IMG/VR virus record: IMGVR_UViG_3300030329_003921
Span: 3,435-24,468 of that record
Length of the DNA stretch: 21,034 bases
DNA from: a virus
Direction: 5' to 3' (one strand)
The position numbers and the translations under genes were made by a program. The notes under the pieces were generated by a model. The model was not told the origin of the DNA. It saw only the letters and a program-made list of their open reading frames with translations, and did no database searches. Shown piece by piece: positions 1-6,304 of this stretch (position 1 is the stretch's first letter; each line of letters opens with the position of its first letter).

Positions 1-17
1 CCACCCTTGAGGTTGTG

Positions 18-45
18 AAAAGGCAGGCCATTTCTGGCCTGCCCG
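18..45 (-). terminator. Rho-independent terminator of the leftmost gene
   Basis: A perfect 9-bp inverted repeat (GGCAGGCCA / TGGCCTGCC, 22-43) closes a 4-nt loop. On the - strand the loop reads GAAA, a stable GNRA-type tetraloop, and the stem is followed by TTTT. It lies 17 nt past the stop codon of the - strand gene. No U-run follows on the + strand, so it is a one-directional terminator for that gene. Confidence 0.85.
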
Positions 46-59
46 CTTCGGCGTTAATG

Positions 60-437
60 CTACCTGTTGAGTGGCGATACTTTGTCAAGAAACTTGCGGA
101 TAGCCTTTTTCCTATCCTCTCCAGTGAGTTTCTTGATCTTTGCAATCGTCCCTTTGTGTACAGGAAACTCGTCTTCGGGCATGTCATTGTAAAACCAATG
201 GTCCAATGCTTTGACGGTTTCCCTGTCCGGTATGGCCAGCTCGCCCTCACGGTAGCGATTGCATTCGGTGGTAACGTATTGAGTTACTGCCGCTCTGAAC
301 ATTTCGTCCCGGTCGGCTTCACTGAGTGTTTGCAACTCATCCCAACTTTCGGGGACCATAACAGTTTTTGTCCCCTCGATGGGTCCACCACGTTCACCTT
401 TTGCGTCCCATACTACTTTCTTTGTTACCTCTTTCAT
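60..437 (-). CDS. Small phage protein of unknown function (125 aa)
   Basis: The start is set at the ATG at 437, not at the longer open frame reaching 521. An AGGAGA Shine-Dalgarno lies 8 nt upstream of it, and the longer version would run over the promoter. The 125-residue product is charged and soluble, with no signal peptide or membrane segment. It has a lysine-rich N-terminus (MKEVTKKVVW), a VPESWDEL stretch, a helical middle, and a basic C-terminus rich in Lys and Arg (KKLTGEDRKKAIRKFL). I do not recognise the family. Small basic phage proteins with a 'VPES-DEL' N-terminus occur near head genes, but that is only a resemblance. It is the only - strand gene, with its own promoter, a possible operator and a terminator, so it is a separately controlled single-gene unit. 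An early or regulatory role is plausible but unproven. Confidence 0.85.
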   Translation of the reverse strand: MKEVTKKVVWDAKGERGGPIEGTKTVMVPESWDELQTLSEADRDEMFRAAVTQYVTTECNRYREGELAIPDRETVKALDHWFYNDMPEDEFPVHKGTIAKIKKLTGEDRKKAIRKFLDKVSPLNR

Positions 438-473
438 TGTTTCGTCTCCTATTGAAAAAAGGTTAGTTTTGCA

Positions 474-490
474 GGTGTTACCGTAACGCC
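474..490. promoter_or_regulatory. Palindrome overlapping the transcription start (candidate operator)
   Basis: A 17-bp near-perfect palindrome contains GTTAC-C-GTAAC, with flanks GGt/gCC. It lies about 8-24 nt downstream of the predicted start of the - strand transcript and upstream of its ribosome-binding site. A dyad here fits a repressor operator. A small 5'-UTR hairpin is the alternative. The binding protein is not identified. Confidence 0.5.
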
Positions 491-503
491 TGTCACTATT
501 ACA

Positions 504-531
504 AGTATAGCACACAACCATTCAATGTCAA
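504..531 (-). promoter_or_regulatory. Strong sigma70 promoter with extended -10
   Basis: On the - strand, TTGACA (531-526, consensus) is followed by a 16-nt spacer and TATACT (509-504). The preceding TGC gives an extended -10 (TGn). Predicted transcription starts near 497, about 60 nt before the ATG at 437. This is the best consensus promoter in the window and points to a host sigma70-type RNA polymerase. Confidence 0.8.
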
Positions 532-670
532 ATAAAAAATGAGAAAATTCACAAAATTTTTTCCTGCCCGTTCTGAGTGGATGGGAGGGGCCCTCCCCGG
601 CCCCCACCCGATATATATAATTAAGGCCACTCTGAAAATATATCAAATTTTGAAAAAATGAGGATGTTAA

Positions 671-699
671 GGGGTGAACCACTTTGTGGTGTAAGCCCC
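671..699 (+). other. Two-tier stem-loop
   Basis: GGGG (671-674) pairs with CCCC (696-699) and ACCAC (678-682) pairs with GTGGT (686-690) around a TTT loop, with an asymmetric internal loop between the two stems. No U-run follows, so it is not a terminator. It could be part of an RNA leader or a DNA recognition site. Confidence 0.4.
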
Positions 700-711
700 G
701 AACTATATCTG

Positions 712-728
712 TGTTCAAAATGTGAACA
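712..728. repeat. Dyad TGTTCA-N5-TGAACA, copy 1
   Basis: This is a perfect 6-bp inverted repeat with a 5-nt centre (AAATG), extended on the left to GTGTTCA. The same half-sites and spacing recur at 7344-7360 between the capsid and decoration genes. It has the size of a dimeric repressor operator and is not followed by a U-run. Confidence 0.5.
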
Positions 729-740
729 AGCCAGAAACTA

Positions 741-843
741 CCTCAACATCAGAACTTATTCCTGTGTTGAGTATAGAACTGGAGCGGAAGTCCAGGAACA
801 TCACCCAGGGCGGTGATTCACCCAACGTGAGGGGAAGTTGAGG
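741..843 (+). ncRNA. Candidate structured RNA element with two alternative folds
   Basis: CCTCAAC (741-747) can pair with GTTGAGG (837-843). This would close a multi-branch domain holding three adjacent hairpins: CTGGA/TCCAG (779-795), ATCACC/GGTGAT (800-817) and TCAC/GTGA (818-830). The same 5' strand can instead pair locally with TGTTGAG (765-771), extended by CAG/CTG, as a 10-bp stem with one bulge. I match it to no known RNA family. It lies upstream of the 910-937 promoter, so as RNA it would need an earlier promoter. It may instead act as DNA, for example in packaging. Confidence 0.35.
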
Positions 844-909
844 CCGCGGACTGCACATTCAGTTAGAGTGGAGGGTTGCGAGGTTCTTTGTGGTCAGCGA
901 TCTTGGGGT

Positions 910-937
910 TTGACACTCATCAGGATGGCGGTATATT
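910..937 (+). promoter_or_regulatory. Sigma70-like promoter of the late operon
   Basis: TTGACA (910-915, consensus), a 16-nt spacer and TATATT (932-937) precede the small terminase gene. TATTAA at 934-939 gives an 18-nt alternative. The start would fall near 944, leaving a short leader before the GAGG Shine-Dalgarno at 955-958. The downstream genes are tightly packed and co-directional, so this could drive the whole morphogenesis operon. Confidence 0.6.
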
Positions 938-966
938 AATGGTAACGGGGGGTCGAGGTACGTCTA

Positions 967-1461
967 ATGCATCAATTAAAACGATTGACAGAGAAACACC
1001 AGCATATAATGGGCCTAGCACTGGATGGGCTGACACGCACGGAGATTGCTCACGAAGTGGGTATGACTCCTGAAGGTGTTGGTAACGTCCTTAACTCGGA
1101 TGTGTTTCAGCATCAGCTTGCTAGGCGGCGTGACGGTATTGAGAAGTCCGTAGATGAACAACGTATCACGGAACGCCAAACTGCTGAGACTGTTTTGACT
1201 CGCCACGCAACGCAGGCCGCACAGACTCAAGTAGACCTGATGCAGCGTGGTAGTGAGAAGGTCAGACAAGTCGCTGCGATGGATATACTTGACCGTGCTG
1301 GGTATCCCAAAATAACCAAACAACAGAGTTCGAATCAGAATGTTAATATCAATGTGTCGAGTGAACTCATTGAACGGATGAACCAGGCTTCACAAGAATG
1401 TTTTGGTGAACCAATGAAGTTTCGACCAGAGGAGTATGCAAATGGCGAAGATGAAAGCTGA
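967..1461 (+). CDS. terS: Terminase small subunit (TerS-like)
   Basis: The 164-residue protein has an N-terminal helix-turn-helix (about residues 18-46, LDGLTRTEIAHEVGMTPEGV), which would recognise the phage packaging site. A long helical region with repeated Gln and Arg (about 50-110) probably mediates oligomerisation. The 'DILDRAGYPKITKQ' segment (106-119) is typical of HTH-type small terminases, and the Asn/Val stretch and acidic tail after it would contact the large subunit. The ATG start has GAGG 8 nt upstream. TerS rings select viral DNA and regulate the TerL motor. The position directly ahead of TerL and the portal supports the call. The 3' end overlaps the next small ORF by 20 nt. Confidence 0.85.
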   Translation: MHQLKRLTEKHQHIMGLALDGLTRTEIAHEVGMTPEGVGNVLNSDVFQHQLARRRDGIEKSVDEQRITERQTAETVLTRHATQAAQTQVDLMQRGSEKVRQVAAMDILDRAGYPKITKQQSSNQNVNINVSSELIERMNQASQECFGEPMKFRPEEYANGEDES

Positions 1462-1591
1462 TTTGAGAAACAAGATGAAAGGTGGCAAGCTGGGAGCGGG
1501 GATGAGAGGCAAACGTGGTAGTGGTAAAACTACCGTAATGACCAATACTACAGCAACGAACGACGCGGCTCGACTAAGTGGCAAAAAGTAG
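1442..1591 (+). CDS. 49-residue basic protein with a P-loop-like motif
   Basis: This short ORF starts at ATG 1442 inside the end of the terS gene and ends 14 nt inside the terL gene. An AGAGGAG Shine-Dalgarno sits 7 nt upstream, one of the best in the window, so translation is likely. The product is strongly basic and Gly/Lys-rich. Residues 23-30 (GKRGSGKT) fit the Walker A pattern GxxxxGK[ST]. At 49 residues it is far too short to be an ATPase on its own, and the motif may be chance in Gly/Lys-rich sequence. Possible roles are a small terminase accessory protein or a coupling ORF that delivers ribosomes to the terL start, which itself has no clear Shine-Dalgarno. The family is not recognised. 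Confidence 0.6.
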   Translation: MAKMKADLRNKMKGGKLGAGMRGKRGSGKTTVMTNTTATNDAARLSGKK

Positions 1592-3236
1592 CATAGTAAC
1601 ACCGGAACGGGTTGATAGTGCTCACGAAGCGGTTGACTGGCTTGGTAAGCTCGATTCAAAACATTTCCTCGATGAAACGCGTGAGAAGTTCCGTAGGGAT
1701 TTCTTTTTTGCGTGTCGGAGCGTTTTCGAATTCTCCTTTGCAGGTAGTTGGCTCAGCTACGAGGTTCATAAGCCGCTTTGTGATGCATTACAGGATCCAG
1801 AGAAAAAACGACTTGCCGTGGTGTTTCCACGAGATTGGTTAAAGTCTACGGTATGCTCGATTTACTACCCAGTATGGCGTGCAATGTTGGACGATACGTT
1901 CACGTGTATGATTGTCCTAAATACTTTTACGAACGCCTCAAAGAAGCTCTTAGCGATACGGAAGCTTATTCTCGAGAGCCCTTTGTTGCCGTTACTGTTC
2001 CCGGAAAGGATGCCTACCTCATCCAGTACTTTATCCACCGAGGCCATAACTTTGCCCCGTACTATTCCGATTGCCGATGCGACTTTCGAGGCTGCTGGTG
2101 CAGGTACTCAAGTCACCTCGCGTCACCACAGGTGTATAATTGAGGATGATACGGTTGCACCGGAAATTGATAACATGACTGGAGATGTCGTTGAGCCGAC
2201 GCCTGAACAGGTAGAGAAAGCAATTGGGTTTCATAAGGTTGCTCACTTTCTTCTCAATGATTTTAAGACGGATCGGCGGATTGTGGTTGGTACGCGATGG
2301 GCCGAACGTGACTTGTTTAGTCACATTAGGGAGAAAGAACCACAGTATAAGTGGCTGAGTCGAGCTGCTAAAGAATTAGAGGATGGAACTCCCTCACATG
2401 ATGGCGAGTGTGTTTATCCTGAGCGGTTCGATGATGAGGTTCTTGACGAAATACGGAGCACTGTCGGCGAGTATATGTTCTCGTCGCTTATGTTAAACTT
2501 GCCTATAAATCCTTCTACGAGGGTATTTCAAGATGAGTGGATTAAGTTCTATGATAAGCCGCCTCAAGGCTTGGTTGCCTTTACGACCGTGGACCCAGCT
2601 CCGAATGACGGTAGTGAAACTGGTAGTGATCCTGATTATAATGTGGTGCTTACTGCTGGCATTCAACTTCTGCCTGGAACAGTTCGGATCTACGTCCTCG
2701 ACTATTTCAGAGACAGATGTAATCCCAAAAAACTAATAGATCAGATTTTTACTCACAATACGCTTTACCAACCAATGAAGGTTGGGATTGAGACTGTAGC
2801 GTATCAGAAGACGTTGGCCTACTGGCTGAAAGAGATGCAGACCGAGAAACGCGAGTGGTTCAGTGTGGAAGAACTTAAGCCTCCACGCAAAAGTAAGGCT
2901 CATGTCTACGGCTTGCAGCCGATGTTTGAGGCGGCGAGGATATTTATCCAACCGTGGATGACAGAGTTGCGACAGGAGTTGTTGAGCTTCCCGCGTGGTG
3001 CACATGATGACTTGGTTGATGCACTGGCTTATCAGCAGAAGTTCTGGAAACACGCTGAGCTTGTTGAGCAGCCTGAAACTCCGGAGATGTTCCAGAGTTC
3101 ACGTAGCGGAGCGTCGTTGATTCATCAACTTTATGGCCGACATGAGCGTAAAAAAGGCTTCCCGTTTGATTGTCAACCAGGGTCGAAACTTGGACTTCAA
3201 TCCGGCCTCTATGGTGAAAGGTATCATACAAATTGA
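1578..3236 (+). CDS. terL: Terminase large subunit (TerL)
   Basis: This 552-residue packaging motor combines an ATPase and a nuclease. In the ATPase half, a divergent Walker A-like segment PRDWLKST occupies residues 84-91 (R85, K89, S90). Hydrophobic Walker B IIEDD follows at 187-191, with the coupling-motif-like VVGTRW at 236-241. In the nuclease half, the acidic residues of the RNase H-like fold are visible: D339 (TTVDPAP), E405 (IETV) and the HDDLVDAL motif at 476-483. It docks on the portal, pumps DNA into the prohead and cuts the concatemer. The start is GTG 1578 with no strong Shine-Dalgarno, so translation is probably coupled to the preceding small ORF. Length and motif order are normal for the family. 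Confidence 0.95.
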   Translation: MAKSSIVTPERVDSAHEAVDWLGKLDSKHFLDETREKFRRDFFFACRSVFEFSFAGSWLSYEVHKPLCDALQDPEKKRLAVVFPRDWLKSTVCSIYYPVWRAMLDDTFTCMIVLNTFTNASKKLLAIRKLILESPLLPLLFPERMPTSSSTLSTEAITLPRTIPIADATFEAAGAGTQVTSRHHRCIIEDDTVAPEIDNMTGDVVEPTPEQVEKAIGFHKVAHFLLNDFKTDRRIVVGTRWAERDLFSHIREKEPQYKWLSRAAKELEDGTPSHDGECVYPERFDDEVLDEIRSTVGEYMFSSLMLNLPINPSTRVFQDEWIKFYDKPPQGLVAFTTVDPAPNDGSETGSDPDYNVVLTAGIQLLPGTVRIYVLDYFRDRCNPKKLIDQIFTHNTLYQPMKVGIETVAYQKTLAYWLKEMQTEKREWFSVEELKPPRKSKAHVYGLQPMFEAARIFIQPWMTELRQELLSFPRGAHDDLVDALAYQQKFWKHAELVEQPETPEMFQSSRSGASLIHQLYGRHERKKGFPFDCQPGSKLGLQSGLYGERYHTN

Positions 3237-4957
3237 TTAAGATGAAACACACCCTAGAGGATTGGTTGGTTCGTTTAGACCAGGCTCTGGAGTATAGACG
3301 GACATATGGACGTGAGAGCGAATGGGCCCTGTTGGAAGCTATGTATGCAAACCTTCCTAACTCGGGTGCCGAGAATGGCCCGAATCTAATTGAAGAACTG
3401 GGCGATGCGTTGGTGAGTCGGTTGGGTGTCGGCAATCCTGCCATCGGGATATCCCCCAGTAGTCTGGATCCACGCTCCGTAGAAACGTATCCCATCGTGC
3501 AGGCAGTTGATAATTGGCTCATGACAGAGCTTGAGATCGCTGATATAATGCAGGATGTGATTTTGCATGCGTTTCTGTGGGGACGTGGGATTGTTAAGAT
3601 TGGATATGATAGTGAGTATGGATTTGCACCCAGGTCAGACGTGGGATTGCCAGAAGAACCAATGGGACTTACTCTTACTCAGTTCTCCCGACGAGGACTT
3701 AGACTTGAGCATGGTCCTGCTAGACCGGGGATGCCCTGGATCTTGCCGGTGTTGCCCCACGATTTTCTCGTGCCTTGGGGAGTGAAGTATTTACGCTGGG
3801 CACCGTGGTGTGCACACAGGATTGTGAGACATATTGATGATTTCCGAGCCGACACAAAGTACAGAAACAAACACAACGTTGAACCCAATATGTCGATGGA
3901 GGATTTTGTCGAATCCTACACTAAACTCTCAGTCCGACGATCCCATAGAAACACTTTTACAAACACACTTGGACGTACTTCGATGGGACCGAAAAATGCG
4001 GAGTTTATTGAATTGTGGGAAATTCACTCCGCCATAGACGGTAAGGTTGTGGTGATAAGTGATCAGAATGTTCACCGTGTGGACGATGATATGATGCAGG
4101 TGGATGGACTTCCGTTTGTTAGTGGTTCGTTCGTACGCCATCCTCGGACATTCTGGTCTACACCACAAGCGGATTACCTGAAGATTCATCAGGCTGAGCA
4201 AAGTGACATATCAGCTCAGGCCAGTAAGCAGCGGCGTATCAATGCGTTCAAGCTTTTGATGAAAAAAGGAATGATGGACATAGAGGAAAAGGAAAAACTA
4301 CTCTCTCCTGATATTGGTGTGGTAGCAGAGGTAAATCCTAATGCAGACAAAGACGACATCTTCCCAGTCCCACAAGCGAATAACTTCCAGCTATTTAATG
4401 AAGCAGAGTTCGCACGAAGAAACGCTCGTGAGTCTATCGGATTCTCCCGTAATCAGCTTGGCGAGTTTGATACCTCCTCTCGACGGACCGCGACGGAGGT
4501 TAATGTGGTGCGACAGGGGAGTGACTTTAGAATGGATCGCAGGTCTACAGCCATTACTAAAATGTACACCACCATGTTTAGAAAACTCAACCAGACTGTG
4601 TTCAAGTTCTGGCGAAGGCCGAGGGTCATTCAGATCAGCGATGGTAACTGGCCCGAGTTTGATGGAGAGGACATCCGAGGAGAGTATACCTACGCTGTTA
4701 ACTTCGGCCTCGATAAACCCCGTGATCCCGAAAGTCGTAGGATGGAAGCATTTCAGATGTACCAGTTCTTTGCACAGGATCCATATGTGGATCAAGTCGA
4801 GCTTCGGCGTTATCTGGCACGAGTGTTTGCTGATATTGAGTTCGGTCGCATCTTTAGTGACCAAGCTCTGCAGCAAGGTGCCCAAGCTGTGAATCAGGCT
4901 CAGCAAGAACAAATGGCATTACAAGCAGCACAAGGAGCACAAGGTGCCTCTGTATAA
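3233..4957 (+). CDS. Portal protein (P22-like)
   Basis: The 574-residue protein follows TerL directly. Family features include the central 'FVRHPRTFWSTPQADYL' stretch, a following helical region rich in Gln/Ser, the 'RRTATEVNVVRQG' segment that resembles the portal wing/stem region, and a Gln/Ala-rich C-terminal tail (about the last 30 residues) like the barrel end of P22-type portals. A dodecameric ring at one capsid vertex would serve as the DNA channel and the docking site for TerL and the tail adaptor. The start taken is TTG 3233, which overlaps the terL stop and has an AAAGGT site 10 nt upstream. An ATG at 3242 is possible but lacks a good ribosome-binding site. The gp4-like adaptor further on fits a P22-type connector. 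Confidence 0.88.
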   Translation: MIKMKHTLEDWLVRLDQALEYRRTYGRESEWALLEAMYANLPNSGAENGPNLIEELGDALVSRLGVGNPAIGISPSSLDPRSVETYPIVQAVDNWLMTELEIADIMQDVILHAFLWGRGIVKIGYDSEYGFAPRSDVGLPEEPMGLTLTQFSRRGLRLEHGPARPGMPWILPVLPHDFLVPWGVKYLRWAPWCAHRIVRHIDDFRADTKYRNKHNVEPNMSMEDFVESYTKLSVRRSHRNTFTNTLGRTSMGPKNAEFIELWEIHSAIDGKVVVISDQNVHRVDDDMMQVDGLPFVSGSFVRHPRTFWSTPQADYLKIHQAEQSDISAQASKQRRINAFKLLMKKGMMDIEEKEKLLSPDIGVVAEVNPNADKDDIFPVPQANNFQLFNEAEFARRNARESIGFSRNQLGEFDTSSRRTATEVNVVRQGSDFRMDRRSTAITKMYTTMFRKLNQTVFKFWRRPRVIQISDGNWPEFDGEDIRGEYTYAVNFGLDKPRDPESRRMEAFQMYQFFAQDPYVDQVELRRYLARVFADIEFGRIFSDQALQQGAQAVNQAQQEQMALQAAQGAQGASV

Positions 4958-5201
4958 ATATAAGTGTGAACATTGTGGAAGAGAATTCCGAGAGTTGAAC
5001 TCGGTCGATGATCGAGCAACTTGTGAGTGTGAATGTGGTGAAACTGCAAAGCAGTCCGTCGTACCTACAACGCCCACTGCACCAACGTGGCGACCGATAA
5101 CGCTGGAACATATTGCAGACAAGCCGATGCATTTTAAGACTCGAGAGGAATTGTCTCGGTACTGTAAAGATAATAAGGTTTCCAGCGGAGCATTGTTATG
5201 A
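4944..5201 (+). CDS. FmdB-type zinc-ribbon protein
   Basis: The 85-residue protein opens with MPLYKYKCEHCGREF, the usual start of FmdB-type small zinc ribbons. C8 and C11 form the first knuckle and C27/C29/C31 provide the second (CxCxC rather than the usual CxxC). The C-terminal half lacks cysteines and ends with a short helix. It starts at GTG 4944 inside the portal stop region, with AAGGAG 6 nt upstream. Such ribbons are common small ORFs between portal and scaffold genes in environmental phages. Their function is unknown, and protein or nucleic acid binding is assumed only from the fold. Confidence 0.85.
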   Translation: MPLYKYKCEHCGREFRELNSVDDRATCECECGETAKQSVVPTTPTAPTWRPITLEHIADKPMHFKTREELSRYCKDNKVSSGALL

Positions 5202-5986
5202 ATGAACAAAGTTATACTCCCAACGATAAGCTACGCTTAGTTGTGGAGTACGATCCCCAATCGAAGACACTGTGGAGTGTCCAGTTTACTGGGTTGTGGA
5301 TGCCAAAGCGAATCCACGAGGCTCAGAGATTTGTTTCGAGGCAGTTTCAATACGAGCGGCGGCAAATTGCGGCGAACTATGCTCAGTCCAAGAAACAAAT
5401 GAAAGAGAAGGAACGCGAGTTAAAGGAACGCGAGAGAGCGTTAAAACATGCTGAAAATGAGATTAATTCTCAAGTGGTAACACCACTGGATGTTTTGAAT
5501 ACTGTTGCAACCGAGCAAGCGAATTTGCTCAACTACAAATTAGGAGCTAATGATGGCAGACGAGAACAAAACGGCCGACGGCCAAGAGACTCAAGAGCCG
5601 ACTCCAGCGGAGAAGGCATTGCAGGAGCAACTGCAAACAATGACGCAGAAGATGGATCAGGTGACACAGTCCCTCCAGAATCCGGAAATTCAGAGGGTGT
5701 TGGAGATGCAGAAGGAAGGCAAGCAAGTCCAGATAAGCGAACCGGAACCACCGGCGGAACAGCCGGACGTTCTGGAGTCGCTTCTCCAAGGAATGCAAAC
5801 CGACGAGACGGATACGTCGGAAGAGAAGCCGGCTCCCTCGCCTCAAGAACAGCTTCAGATGACGGATCAGTTGGTGAAGGAACGAGCGAAGGAACTGCTG
5901 AAACCGCTGACGGCGGAGATCGAAAGCCTCAAACAACAACGCGACGCGGAAAGGGAAGAGGCTCAACAGCAAGTCCTGGCAAGTGA
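5198..5986 (+). CDS. Coiled-coil protein with a long disordered tail overprinting the scaffold gene
   Basis: ATG 5198 overlaps the previous stop (ATGA), with GGAG 7 nt upstream. Residues 1-118 look like normal coding sequence: a short beta-rich start (LRLVVEYDP), then a strongly charged coiled coil (about 50-95) full of Lys, Glu and Arg. The frame then stays open for another 144 codons inside the scaffold gene, in a different frame. That part encodes a low-complexity Gly/Ser/Thr/Arg/Asp tail. Third-position T is rare in the overlapping scaffold codons and becomes common right after the overlap ends, which fits a constrained overlap. The coiled coil next to the scaffold suggests a head-assembly helper. 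The family is not recognised, and the tail could be a chance extension. Confidence 0.6.
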   Translation: MNEQSYTPNDKLRLVVEYDPQSKTLWSVQFTGLWMPKRIHEAQRFVSRQFQYERRQIAANYAQSKKQMKEKERELKERERALKHAENEINSQVVTPLDVLNTVATEQANLLNYKLGANDGRREQNGRRPRDSRADSSGEGIAGATANNDAEDGSGDTVPPESGNSEGVGDAEGRQASPDKRTGTTGGTAGRSGVASPRNANRRDGYVGREAGSLASRTASDDGSVGEGTSEGTAETADGGDRKPQTTTRRGKGRGSTASPGK

Positions 5987-6287
5987 CATTCAGGCTGTGA
6001 GTGAGAAGTATGAGGACTTTACTGAGTTTAAGGATGAGATGGCTCAACAGTACGCCAAGACACCAAACTTGACGGTTGAACAGTATTACATCCTGGCCAA
6101 GCACTCGAAGCTTGGTGATGAAATGTTTCGCCCTTATCCTCAGGAAGAGACTGAGTATCCCTTACAGATCACAGCCAACAGGGAAACAGCCCGTCCGAAG
6201 GAAGTGCGTCATGGTCCAGAAGGTTTTAGATCAATGTTAAACGATGCGGCCGGAAAACGTCCGTGGGGACGTGGCGTCCGCTACTGA
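5553..6287 (+). CDS. Scaffolding-like protein
   Basis: The 244-residue protein is very rich in Gln, Glu and Lys, with long predicted coiled-coil helices (about residues 20-55 and 100-145). It has a conserved-looking basic end containing RSMLNDAAGKRPWGRG. Composition and position immediately before the major capsid gene are typical of phage scaffolds, which organise capsid subunits through the C-terminal end and then leave the prohead. Two adjacent ATGs occur at 5550 and 5553. The second is chosen because AGGAG is then 6 nt away rather than 3. The first 434 nt overlap the upstream gene in another frame. No protease motif is visible. Confidence 0.8.
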   Translation: MADENKTADGQETQEPTPAEKALQEQLQTMTQKMDQVTQSLQNPEIQRVLEMQKEGKQVQISEPEPPAEQPDVLESLLQGMQTDETDTSEEKPAPSPQEQLQMTDQLVKERAKELLKPLTAEIESLKQQRDAEREEAQQQVLASDIQAVSEKYEDFTEFKDEMAQQYAKTPNLTVEQYYILAKHSKLGDEMFRPYPQEETEYPLQITANRETARPKEVRHGPEGFRSMLNDAAGKRPWGRGVRY

Positions 6288-6304
6288 TATGAAAGGATTG
6301 CATA

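Larger units (their letters stand above)
522..966. other. Divergent intergenic region, no credible gene
   Basis: This stretch separates the - strand gene from the late operon. Short open frames (539-661 for 40 aa; 876-1073 for 65 aa) lack convincing ribosome-binding sites and recognisable products. It holds a GC-rich hairpin (583-597) inside AT-rich sequence, a consensus-like TATAAT at 616-621 without a matching -35, a stem-loop at 671-699, a spaced dyad at 712-728, a compound hairpin region at 741-843 and a promoter at 910-937. Lying just before the small terminase gene, it is also a reasonable place for packaging (pac/cos) or operator sites, though none can be identified by eye. Confidence 0.7.

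Noticed and set aside
15-455. 146-residue + strand open frame over the leftmost gene
   Set aside because: It is antisense to the well-supported - strand gene, which has promoter, Shine-Dalgarno and terminator. Its Cys/Phe-rich translation and lack of a ribosome-binding site mark it as a shadow.
583-597. GC-rich hairpin considered as a terminator
   Set aside because: No adjacent U-run on either strand and no gene ending there.
539-661. 40-residue frame in the intergenic region
   Set aside because: No ribosome-binding site and a GC-rich hairpin lies inside; no sign of protein-level constraint.
671-900. Possible tRNA or known riboswitch in the folded intergenic region
   Set aside because: No cloverleaf, T-loop motif or CCA end, and no recognised riboswitch core; kept only as an unclassified structured element.
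876-1073. 65-residue + strand frame overlapping the start of terS
   Set aside because: No Shine-Dalgarno, covers the predicted late promoter, and the translation resembles no protein.
5547-6104. 185-residue Leu/Arg-rich - strand frame
   Set aside because: It is the antisense of the Gln/Glu-rich scaffold gene; Leu repeats arise from reverse-complemented Gln/Glu/Lys codons.
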